Assembly (NCBI RefSeq): GCF_000621445.1
Contig: NZ_KK211277.1
Location: 62,001-126,000 of the forward strand
Reading direction: 5' to 3'
From: Alkalihalobacillus bogoriensis ATCC BAA-922
GTDB taxonomy: Bacteria; Bacillota; Bacilli; Bacillales; Bacillaceae_F
DNA: 64,000 nt
This document shows, one piece after another, positions 27,075-37,492 of this stretch; the stretch's first letter is position 1; the number at the start of each line of letters is the position of its first letter. Under the pieces are notes generated by a model. The model saw only the letters and a list, made by a program, of their open reading frames with translations. It was not told where the DNA came from and searched no databases. Made by a program: the position numbers and the translations under genes.

Positions 27075-28343
27075 CTACCTATTTTTAAAATTCTTTAATA
27101 GCGGGGCTAATGAAACATCCGGATGAACATACCCAGTCAATTCATAACCTTCTTTTTCTTCATTCCATACTTGTTCTTCAAGTACAGATTCTTGTTTACA
27201 TCTTGCTAATAATTTTCCATCCTCTGCTGGAATAAATACCCGATAAAATTCCAATTGGTCTTTTAACATGTTTTCTACTTCTTGTTTTAGCATCTTCAAA
27301 TCATCTGTTTGAAGGGCTGAAATGAGAATACTGTTTTTCGTTTGCAGTAAATTTTGTTCATTTACTATTTGATCGGCTTTATTGTAAACCGTTAACATCG
27401 GAATATGAGTTGCTTTTAACTCTTTTAACAACTTCATGACCGTCTTCTCATGGTCTGTATGGTTTGGGTTTGAACCATCTACAACATGTAATAATAAGTC
27501 CCCTTCGACTACTTCTTCTAATGTAGAGCGAAAAGCAGCAATTAAAGCGGTTGGCAAGTCTTGAATAAACCCTACCGTGTCAGATAAAAGAACCGTAAGA
27601 CCCGATGGTAACTTCATCCGTTTTGTTGTTGGATCCAACGTAGCAAATAATAAATTTTCCTCAAATGTCTCTGCTTCTGTTAGCCGGTTTAATATTGTAG
27701 ACTTTCCTGCATTCGTATACCCGACAAGTGTCACTTGTAGCACTTGATTTAATTTTCGACGTTCACGATATCTAGAACGATGTGTTGTAATGGCTTTTAA
27801 TTGTTCTTTGATATCATCCATTCTTCTGCGAATATGCCGGCGATCTGTTTCTAATTGTGTTTCCCCAGGACCTCTTGTTCCAATTCCACCACCTAGTCGG
27901 GACAGTGCTAAGCCACGCCCTGTTAATCGCGGCAATAAATAATTTAACTGTGCGAGTTCAACTTGTAATTTTCCTTCTTTGGATTGGGCTCTTCTAGAAA
28001 AAATATCAAGAATTAATTGTGTTCTATCGATAATACGCGCATCACACGCTGCACTTAAATTGCGAACTTGACTTGACGTTAACTCATCATTAAAAATGAC
28101 TAAATCAGCCTCATGTACTTCAACTAATTGTGCTACTTCTGCTACTTTTCCTCGTCCAATATAGGTTGCTGGGTCAAGCTTGTCCCTTTTTTGTGTGACG
28201 GTCGCAGCGACAACTCCCTCTGCCGTCCCTGTTAATGATGCTAATTCTTCCATCGAATATAAAAACGCCTCTTCTGTTACCGCTAGTGTATGGCAGCCAA
28301 CAAGAATGGCGACTTCTCGATCTTGCTCTTTTGTTTCAATCAA
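27075..28343 (-). CDS. hflX: GTPase HflX
   Basis: 422 aa ribosome-associated GTPase that splits stalled ribosomes. The N-terminal HflX domain has VIFNDELTSSQVRNL and DRTQLILDIFSRRAQSKEGK; the Gly-rich linker is GGIGTRGPGETQLETDRR. The GTPase domain has G1 GYTNAGKST, G3 DTVGFIQDLP and G4 NKAD. ATG follows GAGGTTT. Co-transcribed with ynbB. Confidence 0.95.
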   Translation of the reverse strand: MIETKEQDREVAILVGCHTLAVTEEAFLYSMEELASLTGTAEGVVAATVTQKRDKLDPATYIGRGKVAEVAQLVEVHEADLVIFNDELTSSQVRNLSAACDARIIDRTQLILDIFSRRAQSKEGKLQVELAQLNYLLPRLTGRGLALSRLGGGIGTRGPGETQLETDRRHIRRRMDDIKEQLKAITTHRSRYRERRKLNQVLQVTLVGYTNAGKSTILNRLTEAETFEENLLFATLDPTTKRMKLPSGLTVLLSDTVGFIQDLPTALIAAFRSTLEEVVEGDLLLHVVDGSNPNHTDHEKTVMKLLKELKATHIPMLTVYNKADQIVNEQNLLQTKNSILISALQTDDLKMLKQEVENMLKDQLEFYRVFIPAEDGKLLARCKQESVLEEQVWNEEKEGYELTGYVHPDVSLAPLLKNFKNR

Positions 28344-28392
28344 AGAAAAACCTCCTCATTTCTAATTATAAAGTAAAAAGACGTTCATCCGT

Positions 28393-29349
28393 TTATGAGA
28401 ACGGATGAACAGTGGACTTTTCAAATTCAAAATCACGGCCATCAAGCGTCGCTAGCATGTTACGGTCATGACTTTTTTCAACAAGTAGTCGAACAGCTTG
28501 CTTCCGAATCGCTTGCTCGATAATATTTCGTACAAATCGACCATTGCTAAATGGCTGAGTTTTATCTTCTTTTCCTTTTTTCACAAGCTCTCTTATTTTT
28601 CTTTCCCCGTCTTTCGTAATTAAATACTCTCTTTCAGCTAACATTAATTCCGTAATTTTCATGAGTTCTTCAGTTGTATAGTCTGGAAAATCAACAGTTA
28701 AAGGAAATCTGGATGGTAACCCTGGATTTAAAGACATGAAATAGTCCATTTCCTTTGAGTATCCTGCTAAAATTAAAACAAAATCATGTTGCTGATCTTC
28801 CATCGCTTTTACAAGTGTATCGATTGCCTCTTTTCCAAAATCTTTTTCTCCACCACGAGATAAAGAATAAGCTTCATCAATAAATAAAATGCCACCACTC
28901 GCTTTTTTTATCACTTCTCTCGTTTTTTGTGCAGTATGTCCGATGTATTCACCGACTAAATCGGCTCTTTCGACTTCAATTAAATGACCTTTCGATAATA
29001 CTTCCATTTCATGAAAGAACTTAGCGATTAACCTTGCTACTGACGTCTTACCAGTGCCAGGATTTCCTTTAAAAATCATATGGAGAGCTTGCTTTGAGGC
29101 TTTTAAACCATGCTCTTTCCGACAGTTATTAATATATAACCAAGCATATACTTCTTTTAGAAATTGCTTAATATCCGAAAGCCCGACTAAGCTTTTTAAT
29201 TCATTTTCAATCCGTTCTAACACGTAATGCTTGTCGCGCTCCTCCTCATTAAGGAATTGAAATTGATTGGCCTGCGATGATTTTCCTCGATTCTGATTTA
29301 ACACAACGTTGATTTGACTTCTTCTGCGAGTCATTGCTGGATTCATCAC
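28393..29349 (-). CDS. spoVK: Stage V sporulation protein K, AAA ATPase
   Basis: 318 aa. AAA+ ATPase of the CbxX/CfxQ type needed for spore maturation in B. subtilis, where it is made in the mother cell. Walker A is GNPGTGKTSVARL, Walker B is GGILFIDEAYSLSRGG, and the arginine finger region NPGLPSRFPLTVDFPDYT is present. GTG at 29349 and ATG at 29346 are both compatible with the GGAGGG site. It is the first gene of the leftward group spoVK-hflX-ynbB and is divergent from the recombinase gene. Confidence 0.95.
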   Translation of the reverse strand: MMNPAMTRRRSQINVVLNQNRGKSSQANQFQFLNEEERDKHYVLERIENELKSLVGLSDIKQFLKEVYAWLYINNCRKEHGLKASKQALHMIFKGNPGTGKTSVARLIAKFFHEMEVLSKGHLIEVERADLVGEYIGHTAQKTREVIKKASGGILFIDEAYSLSRGGEKDFGKEAIDTLVKAMEDQQHDFVLILAGYSKEMDYFMSLNPGLPSRFPLTVDFPDYTTEELMKITELMLAEREYLITKDGERKIRELVKKGKEDKTQPFSNGRFVRNIIEQAIRKQAVRLLVEKSHDRNMLATLDGRDFEFEKSTVHPFS

Positions 29350-29552
29350 CTTTCACCCTCCTTCTTTCCCCTTACCCTCACTATACGCAGCTTTACTTGT
29401 TTTGTGACAAATGCCTAGGAATTTTTTCGTTTTTCTTTAGGCAAGGTAAGAATATTGCTGTGATTTCCTGATGTGTTAAAAGATATGTTTTCTTTCCCTT
29501 TAATGGGAACGATTGGTATAATAAAGAAAACTGATATGTAGGGTGTGATGTT

Positions 29553-30518
29553 GTGGAACTACTTAGTCAAACCATTCCCGAATTTGAAAGTTATTTAACC
29601 TCATTACAAGAAAAAGGACGACGCCCCTCAACATTAAGACGTTATTTTTATGACTTAGAAGATTTTTATCGTTGGTGTGAAACGACACTTTCTATTTCAA
29701 GTGAAAAATTGACAACGTTAACGACTACCGACTTGCAATTATTTTTTACCTATTTAGAAGAAGAACGGAAATATGATGCAAAAACGATTAAACGATTTGG
29801 TACCGTTTTAAAGCAATTTTATATGTATTTGGTAGATGCAAGAGTTATTACAACAAACCCATTTATCGGGGTTACGTATAACAAAGAAATTGATAATCAA
29901 TTAAAAGAATCAGACATTTTAACCGAAATAGAACAAAAGAAGCTCTTTGCTAGTATTCGTTCCCCACGTTTTTTAACAGAAAATCAATTAAAAGCAAGGT
30001 CTTTTCTCAATGATCGTAATGACAGTATCATCCGTTTAATGCTTTTATATGGTTTAACACTACAAGAATTAACCTCCATCACGATGAAAGACGTGCATTT
30101 TGAAACCAATACGCTCGACATCATCACAGACACAACACAAAGTCGGCCTCTTGTTGTCTCACATGAAGATAAACAACTTCTTTATACTTATTATACGACA
30201 ATTCCAACCCCAGTTAGACCTAGATACTATAGTGATGATCCTTTCTTTGTTGCATTTGACTTTCAACGCAATACATATCGGTGGTCATATGAAATCGAAC
30301 GACCAAAAGCGCTGACAGATATTGCGGTTCAAAAAATGATTCGTCAGGAAGTGAGACGTGCGTCTCTTCGCAAAGGAATTTCAGCGAAACACTTTCGCCA
30401 CACGTTTGCCATTCATTCTTTAAAAATCGGGCTTTCTCTTTCTGAATTACAAGAAAAGATGGGATTAAAAACAGTACAGTCACTAGAACGGTATCTCCTA
30501 TTTTTAGAACAAAGATAA
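29553..30518 (+). CDS. Tyrosine recombinase homologue with missing catalytic residues
   Basis: 321 aa with the two-domain layout of XerC/XerD: a SAM-like core-binding domain (about 1-110, PEFESYLTSLQEKGRRPSTL) and a catalytic-type domain (about 120-321). Key residues differ from the family. Arg I lies in GLR in active enzymes; here the site reads YGLTLQELTSI (Thr). The His of HxLRH is Lys in AKHFRHTFAIHS, though the second Arg is kept. The His of LGHxS is Leu in EKMGLKTVQS. The nucleophile Tyr is kept (SLERYLLFL). It is therefore probably inactive or mechanistically altered. GTG start at 29553 follows AGGGTG. It is the only plus-strand gene in this stretch, with no att-like repeats around it. 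Confidence 0.82.
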   Translation: MELLSQTIPEFESYLTSLQEKGRRPSTLRRYFYDLEDFYRWCETTLSISSEKLTTLTTTDLQLFFTYLEEERKYDAKTIKRFGTVLKQFYMYLVDARVITTNPFIGVTYNKEIDNQLKESDILTEIEQKKLFASIRSPRFLTENQLKARSFLNDRNDSIIRLMLLYGLTLQELTSITMKDVHFETNTLDIITDTTQSRPLVVSHEDKQLLYTYYTTIPTPVRPRYYSDDPFFVAFDFQRNTYRWSYEIERPKALTDIAVQKMIRQEVRRASLRKGISAKHFRHTFAIHSLKIGLSLSELQEKMGLKTVQSLERYLLFLEQR

Positions 30519-30537
30519 GATGTTTGTGAATTTGGAA

Positions 30538-30567
30538 CGCCCGTAATGAGTTAACTCATTACGGGCG
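30538..30567. terminator. 30-bp perfect palindrome between convergent genes, probable terminator
   Basis: Perfect inverted repeat CGCCCGTAATGAGTT / AACTCATTACGGGCG with no loop spacer, 20 bases after the recombinase stop and 32 bases before the hfq stop. There is no T run on either side, so it may be a Rho-like or weak terminator, or a protein-binding site. Confidence 0.5.
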
Positions 30568-30598
30568 AAGTTCACATGATTATTCATAAACATTTGAA

Positions 30599-30835
30599 TT
30601 ACGACTGGTCTGACTCAACATTTAATTGAACATTCCGTTGCGGAGCAAATGTTGAAATCGCATGCTTATACACAAGTTGTTGTTTGCCTTCACTCTCTAA
30701 AATAACAGTGAAGTTATCAAACCCTTTAATGAGACCTCGTAATTGAAAACCATTTAACAAGAAAACGGTAACAGGAATATTTTCTTTGCGTAATTGGTTT
30801 AAAAATTGGTCTTGAATGTTTACGGATTGCTTCAT
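30599..30835 (-). CDS. hfq: RNA chaperone Hfq
   Basis: 78 aa Sm-fold protein forming a hexamer that binds small RNAs and mRNAs. Sm1 is [20 protein letters not shown] with [16 protein letters not shown], and Sm2 is [13 protein letters not shown]. Start at ATG 30835 ([12 protein letters not shown]) follows GAGGGGG; the longer reading is rejected. It lies 30 bases after miaA, the usual miaA-hfq pair. The short C-terminus is typical of Firmicutes. Confidence 0.98.
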   Translation of the reverse strand: MKQSVNIQDQFLNQLRKENIPVTVFLLNGFQLRGLIKGFDNFTVILESEGKQQLVYKHAISTFAPQRNVQLNVESDQS

Positions 30836-30865
30836 AGGTACAGTCCCCCTCATATTGTCTATAGT

Positions 30866-31807
30866 TTAGTTCGCTTTTTTTTCTAGCTTTCCTTCTATGA
30901 ATTTGCTTATTTTTACAATATTTTCACTCATCGGAGCAGAAGTTACATCAAACCATGTCACATCCGCCTTATTCCGAAACCACGTTAACTGCCTTTTGGC
31001 ATACCTTCTTGAGTTTTGCTTTAAGTTCATAATCGCTTTCTCTACTGAAACACGTCCTTCTATGTAATCATAAATTTCCTTATATCCAATCGCTTGGACA
31101 GACTGGCAATTCCGAACTCCCTTATTATATAAGAACTGAGCTTCTTCAATCAATCCTGCTTCAATCATCTTGTCCACACGTAAATCGATTCGTTCGTATA
31201 ATTGTTTTCGGTCCATCGTTAAACCGATCATCGCTAAATGATACGGAGACGGTTTTGCTTCGTCTTGACTATACTGTTCCATTGTTTTCCCTGTGACACG
31301 ATACACTTCTAATGCCCGAATGACTCGGCGATGATTGTTTGGGTGGAGTGTTTCATAGCTTTTTCTGTCAATGTTTTTTAATTTTTCATGTAAAGCTTCT
31401 TTACCATATTGTATAGCAAAATGTTCTAGTTCCTCCCGATACTTTTCATCGGATGGAACATTCGCAAACTGGTATTGATGTGTAATCGCTTTGACATAAA
31501 GACCAGTCCCACCAACTAGAAATGGTACTTTCCCTTCATGATTCAACCTCGTAACTAATGGGAGTACCGTTTGTTGGAACTCAGCGACAGAAAAAGACTC
31601 TGTTGGTTGTTTAATATCGATAAGATGGTGTGGAACATCCCCCATTTCTTCTGTTGTAATTTTCGCAGTTCCTATATCCATCCCTTTGTATACTTGCATG
31701 GAATCACCACTAATGATTTCACCATTGAATAGTTTCGCTAAATCCACACTCATTTTAGTTTTCCCTACTGCTGTTGGTCCAACAATAACTACTAAGTTTT
31801 CCTTCAT
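30866..31807 (-). CDS. miaA: tRNA dimethylallyltransferase MiaA
   Basis: 313 aa. Adds a dimethylallyl group to A37 of tRNAs reading UNN codons; MiaB (39315-40925) acts on its product. The P-loop is VGPTAVGKTKMS, followed by GEIISGDSMQVYKGMDIGTA and PHHLIDI. The start at 31807 (MKENLVVIVGP) is ten bases after GAGG; an ATG at 31822 next to the previous stop adds five residues. Confidence 0.97.
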   Translation of the reverse strand: MKENLVVIVGPTAVGKTKMSVDLAKLFNGEIISGDSMQVYKGMDIGTAKITTEEMGDVPHHLIDIKQPTESFSVAEFQQTVLPLVTRLNHEGKVPFLVGGTGLYVKAITHQYQFANVPSDEKYREELEHFAIQYGKEALHEKLKNIDRKSYETLHPNNHRRVIRALEVYRVTGKTMEQYSQDEAKPSPYHLAMIGLTMDRKQLYERIDLRVDKMIEAGLIEEAQFLYNKGVRNCQSVQAIGYKEIYDYIEGRVSVEKAIMNLKQNSRRYAKRQLTWFRNKADVTWFDVTSAPMSENIVKISKFIEGKLEKKAN

Positions 31808-31822
31808 TATGACTATCCTCAT

Positions 31823-32596
31823 TCAATCTATCATGATATATCCAAAGTGATAAGAAGCGCTTTTTCGTTTAATAACCGTAAATCCAAACTGATCAAAACG
31901 ATTGCTTTTCCAATGGTCTTTTAACACAACTTTCCTTTTGGCTACTCGTTTTGCTTGCTCTATCGTTTCTATGTTGAGCGTATCATGTATGGCCATAGAT
32001 TTCAAAACTGAAATTCCATCTGATTCAAGATTACTTTGTTCAAACATCGGATCAAAATAAACAACATCAAAACAATCATCTGGATATTCTTTTAACAAGT
32101 CTCGTGAATCTCTATGAATAACATCAACTCGTTCCATTGCTTTTTTTATCCCTGGATGAGCAACCTCAAACGAAGGTAAACCTTGTTTGACGAGATAGGC
32201 AATCATAGGATTCCCCTCAATCGCTGTAACATGTCCTTGCTCCCCAACAACATAACTAGCAACGATACTATCAGATCCTAATCCAAGTGTACAATCAAGT
32301 ACACTTTGCCCACTCGTTAAAGAAGATGCCTCAATAAAAGGGTCAGTTTCCCCGTTCATTAGCCGTTTAATACGGTACATAGCAGAGTTAGGATGAAAGA
32401 AAAACGGCTCTTGGCTTTCGGTATTGTAATAAAAAAGTTTGTCTGAAACGATAAGAACATCCGTACCGTATGCCGTATACAATGTTTGCATGGAGCGGTC
32501 GCGTCGGTCGATATAGCAACAACCTAACTCATTGGCTATTTGTTGCGCACGCTCTTTATATTTCAGCGCTGTTTTCATTGCTGTAGTGACTATCAC
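31823..32596 (-). CDS. SAM-dependent methyltransferase, RsmJ/YhiQ-like
   Basis: 257 aa, class I methyltransferase. The SAM-binding motif is VLDCTLGLGSDSIVASYV and the catalytic-type motif is VVYFDPMFEQ, as in the RsmJ (16S rRNA m2G1516) family. The match to that family is by layout, so the substrate is not certain. GTG at 32596 follows GGGAG. It runs straight into miaA with no gap. Upstream lies repeat half-unit F. Confidence 0.75.
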   Translation of the reverse strand: MIVTTAMKTALKYKERAQQIANELGCCYIDRRDRSMQTLYTAYGTDVLIVSDKLFYYNTESQEPFFFHPNSAMYRIKRLMNGETDPFIEASSLTSGQSVLDCTLGLGSDSIVASYVVGEQGHVTAIEGNPMIAYLVKQGLPSFEVAHPGIKKAMERVDVIHRDSRDLLKEYPDDCFDVVYFDPMFEQSNLESDGISVLKSMAIHDTLNIETIEQAKRVAKRKVVLKDHWKSNRFDQFGFTVIKRKSASYHFGYIMID

Positions 32597-32729
32597 ATAA
32601 AATCTCCCAACATTTTCATAATGTTTGTATTATAGATGTTTTTTACAACGAGTGCAATGTTACGAAAGGAGGATAGTTTTAGAATAAAAACAAATGATAA
32701 AATTTTCTCCGAGGAACACAGCACATAAT

Positions 32730-32806
32730 CAGACATTTGTCCCGCTATTGTAAGAAAATAGACTTGTTATGTCGTTAATTTCGTTCTATAACGGAACAGA
32801 TGTCTG
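32730..32806. repeat. Palindromic repeat half-unit F (one F, one R)
   Basis: Forward site CAGACATTTGTCCCG at 32730-32744 and inverted site CGGAACAGATGTCTG at 32792-32806, 62 apart. This equals the inner pair of the four-site clusters. No outer sites are found 51 bp away on either side. It lies between mutL and the methyltransferase gene. Confidence 0.8.
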
Positions 32807-32846
32807 AACAAGGTGATATCGCGGTTTAAAAACCTCACACTATTGG

Positions 32847-34712
32847 TTACATTACACGCTTAAACATTTTCTCCATTTCATATGTTGAAATTGTTACTAT
32901 GATAGGACGCCCATGTGGACACGTAAACGGGTCTTCACATGTTCGAAGAGACTCAAGGAGTGCAAACATCTCATCTTGTCGCAAATGGCGATTAGCTTTA
33001 ATGGAGCCTTTACATGACATCAAAATGGCAGCTTCTTCTCGGAATTTTTTTATATCTATTTTTTTCTTTGTAATCACTTCTTGAACAAGAGCTTGTATCG
33101 TTTCATGTTCTTCACCTTTAGGAAACCAAGTCGGGTGGGAACGGACAATATAGCTTTGACGTCCAAATGACTCAAGAAAAATCCCCACTTTTTTTAAGGC
33201 TTCTTCATGCTCTTCAATAATCATTTTTTCTGCATGAGTGAATTCGAATGTATACGGGACTAATAATTCCTGAACTTCCGGACTAACCTCCCCTACTTTT
33301 TCACGAAAATACTCATACTTAATTCGTTCTTGTGCAGCATGTTGGTCAATAATATATAAACCATTATCATTTTGGGCTAATATATAAGTCCCATGCATTT
33401 GTCCGATTGGATATAAAACAGGGACACGCTCACTTGCCTGACTGATTGAAGTAGGAACATCCTCTGTTGTTTCTTTAACTACGTCTTCTTGTTGTTCCCT
33501 ATTTATGTCCTTTACTTCATCTTGTTCATGGTAAACAGCTTCAATCTCCTCGTCCCATTTTTCAGTCTTTTCGTCTGTTTCCACTGTCTGAACAGAAACT
33601 TCTGGTGGTTTCTGCTCCGGCATAGGAGCTGTCTCTTTCACTTTTTCATTTGAATGTGAAAAAGTAAAACTAATTTGTTCTGATGGTAGTTTCGTTTGCT
33701 TCGGACGAGAAACTTCAGGAATGAGTTGAACTTTTTTAAAATGCTGTTGAATCACTTCTTTTATCAGGCCCATCAACTCTTCTTCTTTACTTAATCGAAC
33801 TTCTAGTTTCGCTGGATGAACGTTGACATCAATCAATTGAGGGTCCATCGTAATATTTAAAACAACTAGTGGAAATCGTCCGATAGGCAACAATGTATGG
33901 TACCCTTCTTGTATCGCTCGTGCAAGGGCATAGTTTTTAATAAATCGGCCATTTATAAAGATAGACATATAGTTTCTTGAAGCTCTTGTCACTTCCGGTT
34001 TAGCGACATACCCTGAAATCGTGAAATCCAATGACTCACCTGAAATTCTCCCCATTTGTTTTGCTGTTATTCTTCCATAAATGGCAGCAATGACTTGAAG
34101 TTGGTCTCCATTTCCACTTGTATGCAATAGCTCTTTGTCATTGTGAAGCAATTTAAAGGAAATCGCTGGGTGTGCTAATGCCAATCGGTTCATCACGTCG
34201 GTTATATTTCCTAATTCCGTATGAATCGTTTTTAAATATTTCAATCGAGCAGGCGTATTATAAAATAAATTCGTTACTATAATTTCCGTTCCTTTTCTAC
34301 TTTTTGTAGAACTTTGTTCAGTAATGACACCACCTTCTAATTGAATATGTGTCCCTGGCCCTTCTCCTGTACTCGTATTCATTTCTAAAAAAGAAACGGA
34401 TGCAATACTCGGTAAAGCTTCTCCACGGAAGCCTAATGTAAGAATTGAAAATAAATCTTTATCCGTTTTAATTTTACTAGTAGCATGCCGATAAAACGCC
34501 GTTTCTACATCTTCATTTTCAATGCCATGCCCGTTATCTAACACACGAATCTTTGATAATCCGCCTTCTTCTACTTCAACTAAAATTTGACTACTACCAG
34601 CATCGATTGCATTTTCTACTAATTCTTTTACAATCGATGCCGGTCGTTCTACTACTTCTCCGGCTGCAATTTTATTTGATAGATGTTCATCTAGCTTAAC
34701 AATTTTCGCCAT
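32847..34712 (-). CDS. mutL: DNA mismatch repair protein MutL
   Basis: 621 aa. GHKL ATPase N-terminus with [40 protein letters not shown] and [16 protein letters not shown] long acidic, poorly ordered linker (about residues 340-430) joins the dimerisation and endonuclease domain, which has the metal-binding motif [14 protein letters not shown] and a CPHGRPI end motif. MutS at 34726 is eight or so bases upstream, so the two are co-transcribed. Confidence 0.97.
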   Translation of the reverse strand: MAKIVKLDEHLSNKIAAGEVVERPASIVKELVENAIDAGSSQILVEVEEGGLSKIRVLDNGHGIENEDVETAFYRHATSKIKTDKDLFSILTLGFRGEALPSIASVSFLEMNTSTGEGPGTHIQLEGGVITEQSSTKSRKGTEIIVTNLFYNTPARLKYLKTIHTELGNITDVMNRLALAHPAISFKLLHNDKELLHTSGNGDQLQVIAAIYGRITAKQMGRISGESLDFTISGYVAKPEVTRASRNYMSIFINGRFIKNYALARAIQEGYHTLLPIGRFPLVVLNITMDPQLIDVNVHPAKLEVRLSKEEELMGLIKEVIQQHFKKVQLIPEVSRPKQTKLPSEQISFTFSHSNEKVKETAPMPEQKPPEVSVQTVETDEKTEKWDEEIEAVYHEQDEVKDINREQQEDVVKETTEDVPTSISQASERVPVLYPIGQMHGTYILAQNDNGLYIIDQHAAQERIKYEYFREKVGEVSPEVQELLVPYTFEFTHAEKMIIEEHEEALKKVGIFLESFGRQSYIVRSHPTWFPKGEEHETIQALVQEVITKKKIDIKKFREEAAILMSCKGSIKANRHLRQDEMFALLESLRTCEDPFTCPHGRPIIVTISTYEMEKMFKRVM

Positions 34713-34725
34713 CATCTATTCACCC

Positions 34726-37323
34726 TTATTTTTTTAATTTCTTTTGAAGCTCATTTAATTGACGAAGGGCTTCGATTGGAGTTGTATTTAAAATATCTAG
34801 TTCTTTTAACTCATTTAAAATAAGCCTTTCTTGTGAAGACATTGGTTTTCGTTTCTTGTCTTCTAGCTTAGTTTCTTCAAATAATGAAAGCTGCTCAGGC
34901 TGCTCCAAAACAGGTGTCATTTTCGAATATTCTTGGAATTGTGCTTTTGATTGTTGTTCAAATTCAGTTAACAGTGAGGATGCCCGCTCTATTACCTTAT
35001 GTGGCAATTCCGCTAACTGAGCAACATAAATCCCATAACTTCTATCGGCTTGTCCATTAATGACTTTATGAAGAAAAACGATACGCCCTTCTTCTTCAAT
35101 TGCTGACACATGAACATTTTTTACTTTCTCTAACTCTTTTTCAAGGGCCGTTAACTCATGATAATGAGTAGAGAACAATGTTTTTGCCCCTATGTTGTTA
35201 TGAATATATTCGATTATCGATTGTGCTAATGCCATTCCATCATAAGTTGATGTTCCTCTACCGATTTCATCTAGTAAAAGTAAGCTGTCTTGAGTCGCTT
35301 TTGTAAGCGCATATTTTGTTTCTAGCATTTCAACCATAAACGTACTTTGTCCACGAGCTAAATCATCAGCAGCTCCTATTCTTGTAAAGACTTGATCAAA
35401 AATCGGTAACACTGCTTTTGTTGCAGGAACGAAAGACCCTATCTGCGCTAAAATCGATATTAACGCTAACTGTCTCATATACGTACTTTTACCTGCCATA
35501 TTGGGCCCTGTAATGAGTAACATTTCCCGTTCACTATTTAACTCCACATCATTGGCTACATATTCACCATTTGCAATTACTTTTTCCACGACAGGGTGAC
35601 GACCATCGACAATCGAAACTTCTCTGTCTGTTGAAAAAATAGGACGGACGAAATGCTGTTTTTCACTCACAGTAGCAAAGCTTTGCAGAACATCAAGTGT
35701 ACTAATACTTGTAGCAATTTGTTGAAGCTTTGAAATGTATTGTTTTACTTCTTCTCGAATACTTAAAAACAACTCATATTCCAATTGTTCCATTTTCTCT
35801 TCTGCTTCTAATATGAGTGCTTCTTTTTCTTTTAATTCAGGAGTAATATAGCGCTCTGCATTTGTTAACGTTTGTTTTCGCTCATACCTACCTTCAGGGA
35901 GCAAATGTAAATTCGCCCGAGTGACCTCAATATAATAGCCGAATACTTTATTAAATCCTACTTTTAAAGATTTAATTCCCGTTTCTTGTCGTTCTTTTTG
36001 CTCTAATTCAGCAATCCAAGACTTCCCGTTTAAACTCGCATCACGATACATATCTAATTCTCTATGATAACCCGTTCGAATCATCCCACCTTCTTTTATC
36101 GAAAAAGGAGGATCTTCTACAATGCTTTGTTCTAGTAGGTCACATAATTCTTCACAACAATCAATGGTAGACATCAACTCATTTAAGTAAGGATTATTGA
36201 CTTGTTTGCCGGTTTGAATCATCTTCGGCAATTGAGACAATGATTTTCGAAGTTGAACTAAATCTCTAGCATTGACATTTCCATAAGCGACACGTCCAGC
36301 TAAACGTTCTAAGTCATAAACGTTAGAAAGCTCGTCTCTTATTTCTTCTCGAACAAAATAATCATCAAGTAACGCTTGAACAGCACTTAGACGTTGTTCA
36401 ATCATCCCTTGGTCAATGAGTGGTCTCTCAACCCATTTCTTGATTAATCGTCCTCCCATCGCCGTTACGGTTTTATCTAGAACCCAAAGTAAAGACCCTT
36501 GTTTCTTTTTATCACGCAATGTTTCAATTAGCTCTAAATTTCGCTTTGAATGATAATCGATTTTCATATATTCGTTTGTCGCATAATATTGAACAGGTTG
36601 AAGATGGTCTAATGAGCGTTTTTGCGTTTGAGTTAAATAATTGCCTAGTCTAGCGAAACATCGCTCTAACTTAGGTTGTGTAATATATTGACATAACGGG
36701 ATAAAAGCAGGTGCCAATTCCTCATTTTCTTCATAGGATACTGTAATTGATAGGAATTGTTGTAAATGGTCTATATGTTGCTTTTGTAAAGATGGATCAA
36801 CAACCACTTCTTTTGCGCGGATAGTCGCTACTTCTTGCACAACTTCATCAAACGAGCCCGTAATGATTGTGACATAATTTTCACCGGTCGTAACATCCGT
36901 TCTTGCAATTCCATAACTCCCATCTTGAAAGTCTGTAATAGCCACAATATAATTGTTTTCTTTTTCCTGTAATACTTTCCCTTCCATTACTGTTCCAGGT
37001 GTTATCATTCGAACGACTTCACGTTTTACTACACCTTTTGCTTCTTTCGGATCCTCTACTTGCTCACAAATTGCTATTTTATACCCTTTTTCAATTAATT
37101 GCATAATATAATTTTCTGCAGAGTGATAGGGAACCCCACACATCGGGATTTTTTCCTTATCTCCTCCACGTGCAGTTAATGTAATTTCAAGTTCTTGAGC
37201 TGCTTTGACTGCATCCTCAAAAAAAAGTTCGTAAAAATCACCAAGTCTAAAAAACAAAAAGGCATCCTCATATTGTGCCTTTATTTGTAAATATTGTTTA
37301 ATCATCGGAGTATGTTCTGCCAT
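34726..37323 (-). CDS. mutS: DNA mismatch repair protein MutS
   Basis: 865 aa. The mismatch-binding domain begins [20 protein letters not shown] and has the Phe-x-Glu wedge in [12 protein letters not shown]. The ATPase domain has Walker [16 protein letters not shown] and Walker [18 protein letters not shown]. The C-terminus has EQLSLFEE, a beta-clamp-binding-type motif. Length is standard. It heads the mutS-mutL pair. Confidence 0.98.
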   Translation of the reverse strand: MAEHTPMIKQYLQIKAQYEDAFLFFRLGDFYELFFEDAVKAAQELEITLTARGGDKEKIPMCGVPYHSAENYIMQLIEKGYKIAICEQVEDPKEAKGVVKREVVRMITPGTVMEGKVLQEKENNYIVAITDFQDGSYGIARTDVTTGENYVTIITGSFDEVVQEVATIRAKEVVVDPSLQKQHIDHLQQFLSITVSYEENEELAPAFIPLCQYITQPKLERCFARLGNYLTQTQKRSLDHLQPVQYYATNEYMKIDYHSKRNLELIETLRDKKKQGSLLWVLDKTVTAMGGRLIKKWVERPLIDQGMIEQRLSAVQALLDDYFVREEIRDELSNVYDLERLAGRVAYGNVNARDLVQLRKSLSQLPKMIQTGKQVNNPYLNELMSTIDCCEELCDLLEQSIVEDPPFSIKEGGMIRTGYHRELDMYRDASLNGKSWIAELEQKERQETGIKSLKVGFNKVFGYYIEVTRANLHLLPEGRYERKQTLTNAERYITPELKEKEALILEAEEKMEQLEYELFLSIREEVKQYISKLQQIATSISTLDVLQSFATVSEKQHFVRPIFSTDREVSIVDGRHPVVEKVIANGEYVANDVELNSEREMLLITGPNMAGKSTYMRQLALISILAQIGSFVPATKAVLPIFDQVFTRIGAADDLARGQSTFMVEMLETKYALTKATQDSLLLLDEIGRGTSTYDGMALAQSIIEYIHNNIGAKTLFSTHYHELTALEKELEKVKNVHVSAIEEEGRIVFLHKVINGQADRSYGIYVAQLAELPHKVIERASSLLTEFEQQSKAQFQEYSKMTPVLEQPEQLSLFEETKLEDKKRKPMSSQERLILNELKELDILNTTPIEALRQLNELQKKLKK

Positions 37324-37446
37324 TCCTGTTCCCCCATGTTTCTCATAATCTATCGTTTATTATAACATAGAGTTTTTCCTTACGGATTCACCTAACATTT
37401 TTTATACACTTTTTTCGTCAAGATTGTTTACCGACTAATCCTAAAA

Positions 37447-37481
37447 AGAGGGAAGAGTCAAAATCATTGACTCTTCCCTCT
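37447..37481 (-). terminator. Terminator of cotE
   Basis: Perfect 15-bp stem AGAGGGAAGAGTCAA / TTGACTCTTCCCTCT, five-base loop, followed on the minus strand by TTTTTAG. Confidence 0.9.
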
Positions 37482-37492
37482 CTACTTTTGCA

